A stretch of DNA of 64,000 bases from Pseudomonas brassicacearum (GTDB lineage Bacteria > Pseudomonadota > Gammaproteobacteria > Pseudomonadales > Pseudomonadaceae): the NCBI RefSeq assembly GCF_003732265.1, contig NZ_MOBK01000007.1, forward strand, positions 1 through 64,000, written 5' to 3'. Numbering within the stretch: the stretch's first letter is position 1; every line of letters begins with the position of its first letter. Positions 63,679 through 64,000 of this stretch are shown here, piece by piece. A program made the position numbers and the translations under genes. The notes under the pieces were generated by a model, which worked only from the letters and a program-made list of their open reading frames with translations, did not search any database and was not told the origin of the DNA.

Positions 63679-64000
63679 ATGAACAGCCGTTTCAAGGCAT
63701 GGCGTCACCACCTCGCGTGGACTCTTCCAATGGTGGCGGTCCTCGCCGGTTGCACCGGCGGCGATAACAACAAGCCAAAAACCCACGCACTGGCCACCTA
63801 TTCCAGCGCCACCTGGGAAGCGCTGCCGGCGGTGTCCGACAGCGACCTGGTCGCCGGATTCGGATCGTGGCGCAGCGCGTGCAACCGACTCAAGGCCGAC
63901 CCGGTCTGGGGCTCGACCTGCACCGCTTCCGCCAACGTGCCGCAAACCGCCACCGATATTCGCGCCTTTCTGAAACAGAATCTGGACGTCTACGGCCTGC
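63679..64000 (+). CDS. mltA: Membrane-bound lytic transglycosylase A, N-terminal part
   Basis: Truncated by the window end after 107 residues. Lipobox VAVLAGC near residue 25, then ALPAVSDSDLVAGFGSWRSACNRLKADPVW, the conserved N-terminus of MltA. The transglycosylase should cut peptidoglycan glycan strands in the periplasm. The ATG follows a weak AAGGA. Confidence 0.8.
   Translation, partial: MNSRFKAWRHHLAWTLPMVAVLAGCTGGDNNKPKTHALATYSSATWEALPAVSDSDLVAGFGSWRSACNRLKADPVWGSTCTASANVPQTATDIRAFLKQNLDVYGL

Overview
This is a Pseudomonas chromosome window, most likely from the P. fluorescens group. The evidence is high GC content, Pseudomonas-type protein sequences throughout, and about twenty intergenic copies of the REP/REPIN element (TGTGGGAGCGGGCTTGCTCG and its inverse) typical of fluorescent pseudomonads. 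There are no rRNA or tRNA genes, no insertion sequences and no prophage. The window is mostly core metabolism with small accessory inserts.

Positions 1-36200 hold a nearly complete quaternary-amine catabolic region. It contains divergent gbcB/gbcA (glycine betaine to dimethylglycine), a minus-strand dgc operon (dipeptidase, DUF5943 protein, dgcA, dgcB, etfA, etfB; dimethylglycine to sarcosine), the carnitine genes (cdhR, divergent caiX-cdhC-cdhA-cdhB and a gamma-butyrobetaine dioxygenase), the regulator gbdR, sdaB (serine to pyruvate), the choline ABC transporter cbcXWV, the BCCT transporter betT, and betIBA (choline to glycine betaine). Together these turn choline, carnitine and gamma-butyrobetaine into glycine betaine and demethylate it stepwise; serine dehydratase feeds the resulting C3 unit to pyruvate. 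Sarcosine oxidase and serine hydroxymethyltransferase are not in the window. Inserted in this region are a retropepsin-like protease, a GNAT enzyme, an LprI-like protein, a HipBA toxin-antitoxin pair and a DUF3010 protein.

Positions 36400-51800 are a mixed stretch: a TldD/PmbA-like protease pair, a DHA2 exporter, the RNA helicase dbpA, a BaiN/YhiN-type flavoprotein, a YccS-like FUSC membrane protein, a periplasmic solute-binding protein, an ElaA-type acetyltransferase, a winged-helix protein, a YgjP-type metallopeptidase, a REC-PAS-GGDEF-EAL protein and a PL7 alginate lyase.

Positions 51800-64000 hold central carbon and methyl-cycle genes: fba, two small lipoproteins, pgk, epd and tktA on the minus strand; then a SahR-like ArsR-methyltransferase regulator, metK, ligB, a DUF1090 protein, a cytochrome c (minus) and the 5' part of mltA, which runs off the window.

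The most notable non-coding signals are: a cluster of four perfect, same-strand DnaA boxes in ~180-bp imperfect tandem units (3042-3575); a candidate minus-strand sRNA (about 22520-22662); a near-consensus sigma-54 promoter upstream of gbdR; 21-bp-spaced direct repeats upstream of caiX and cbcX that fit AraC/GlxA-type operators; a BetI-type palindrome upstream of betI; and a 14-bp-arm palindrome upstream of the sahR-like gene and metK.
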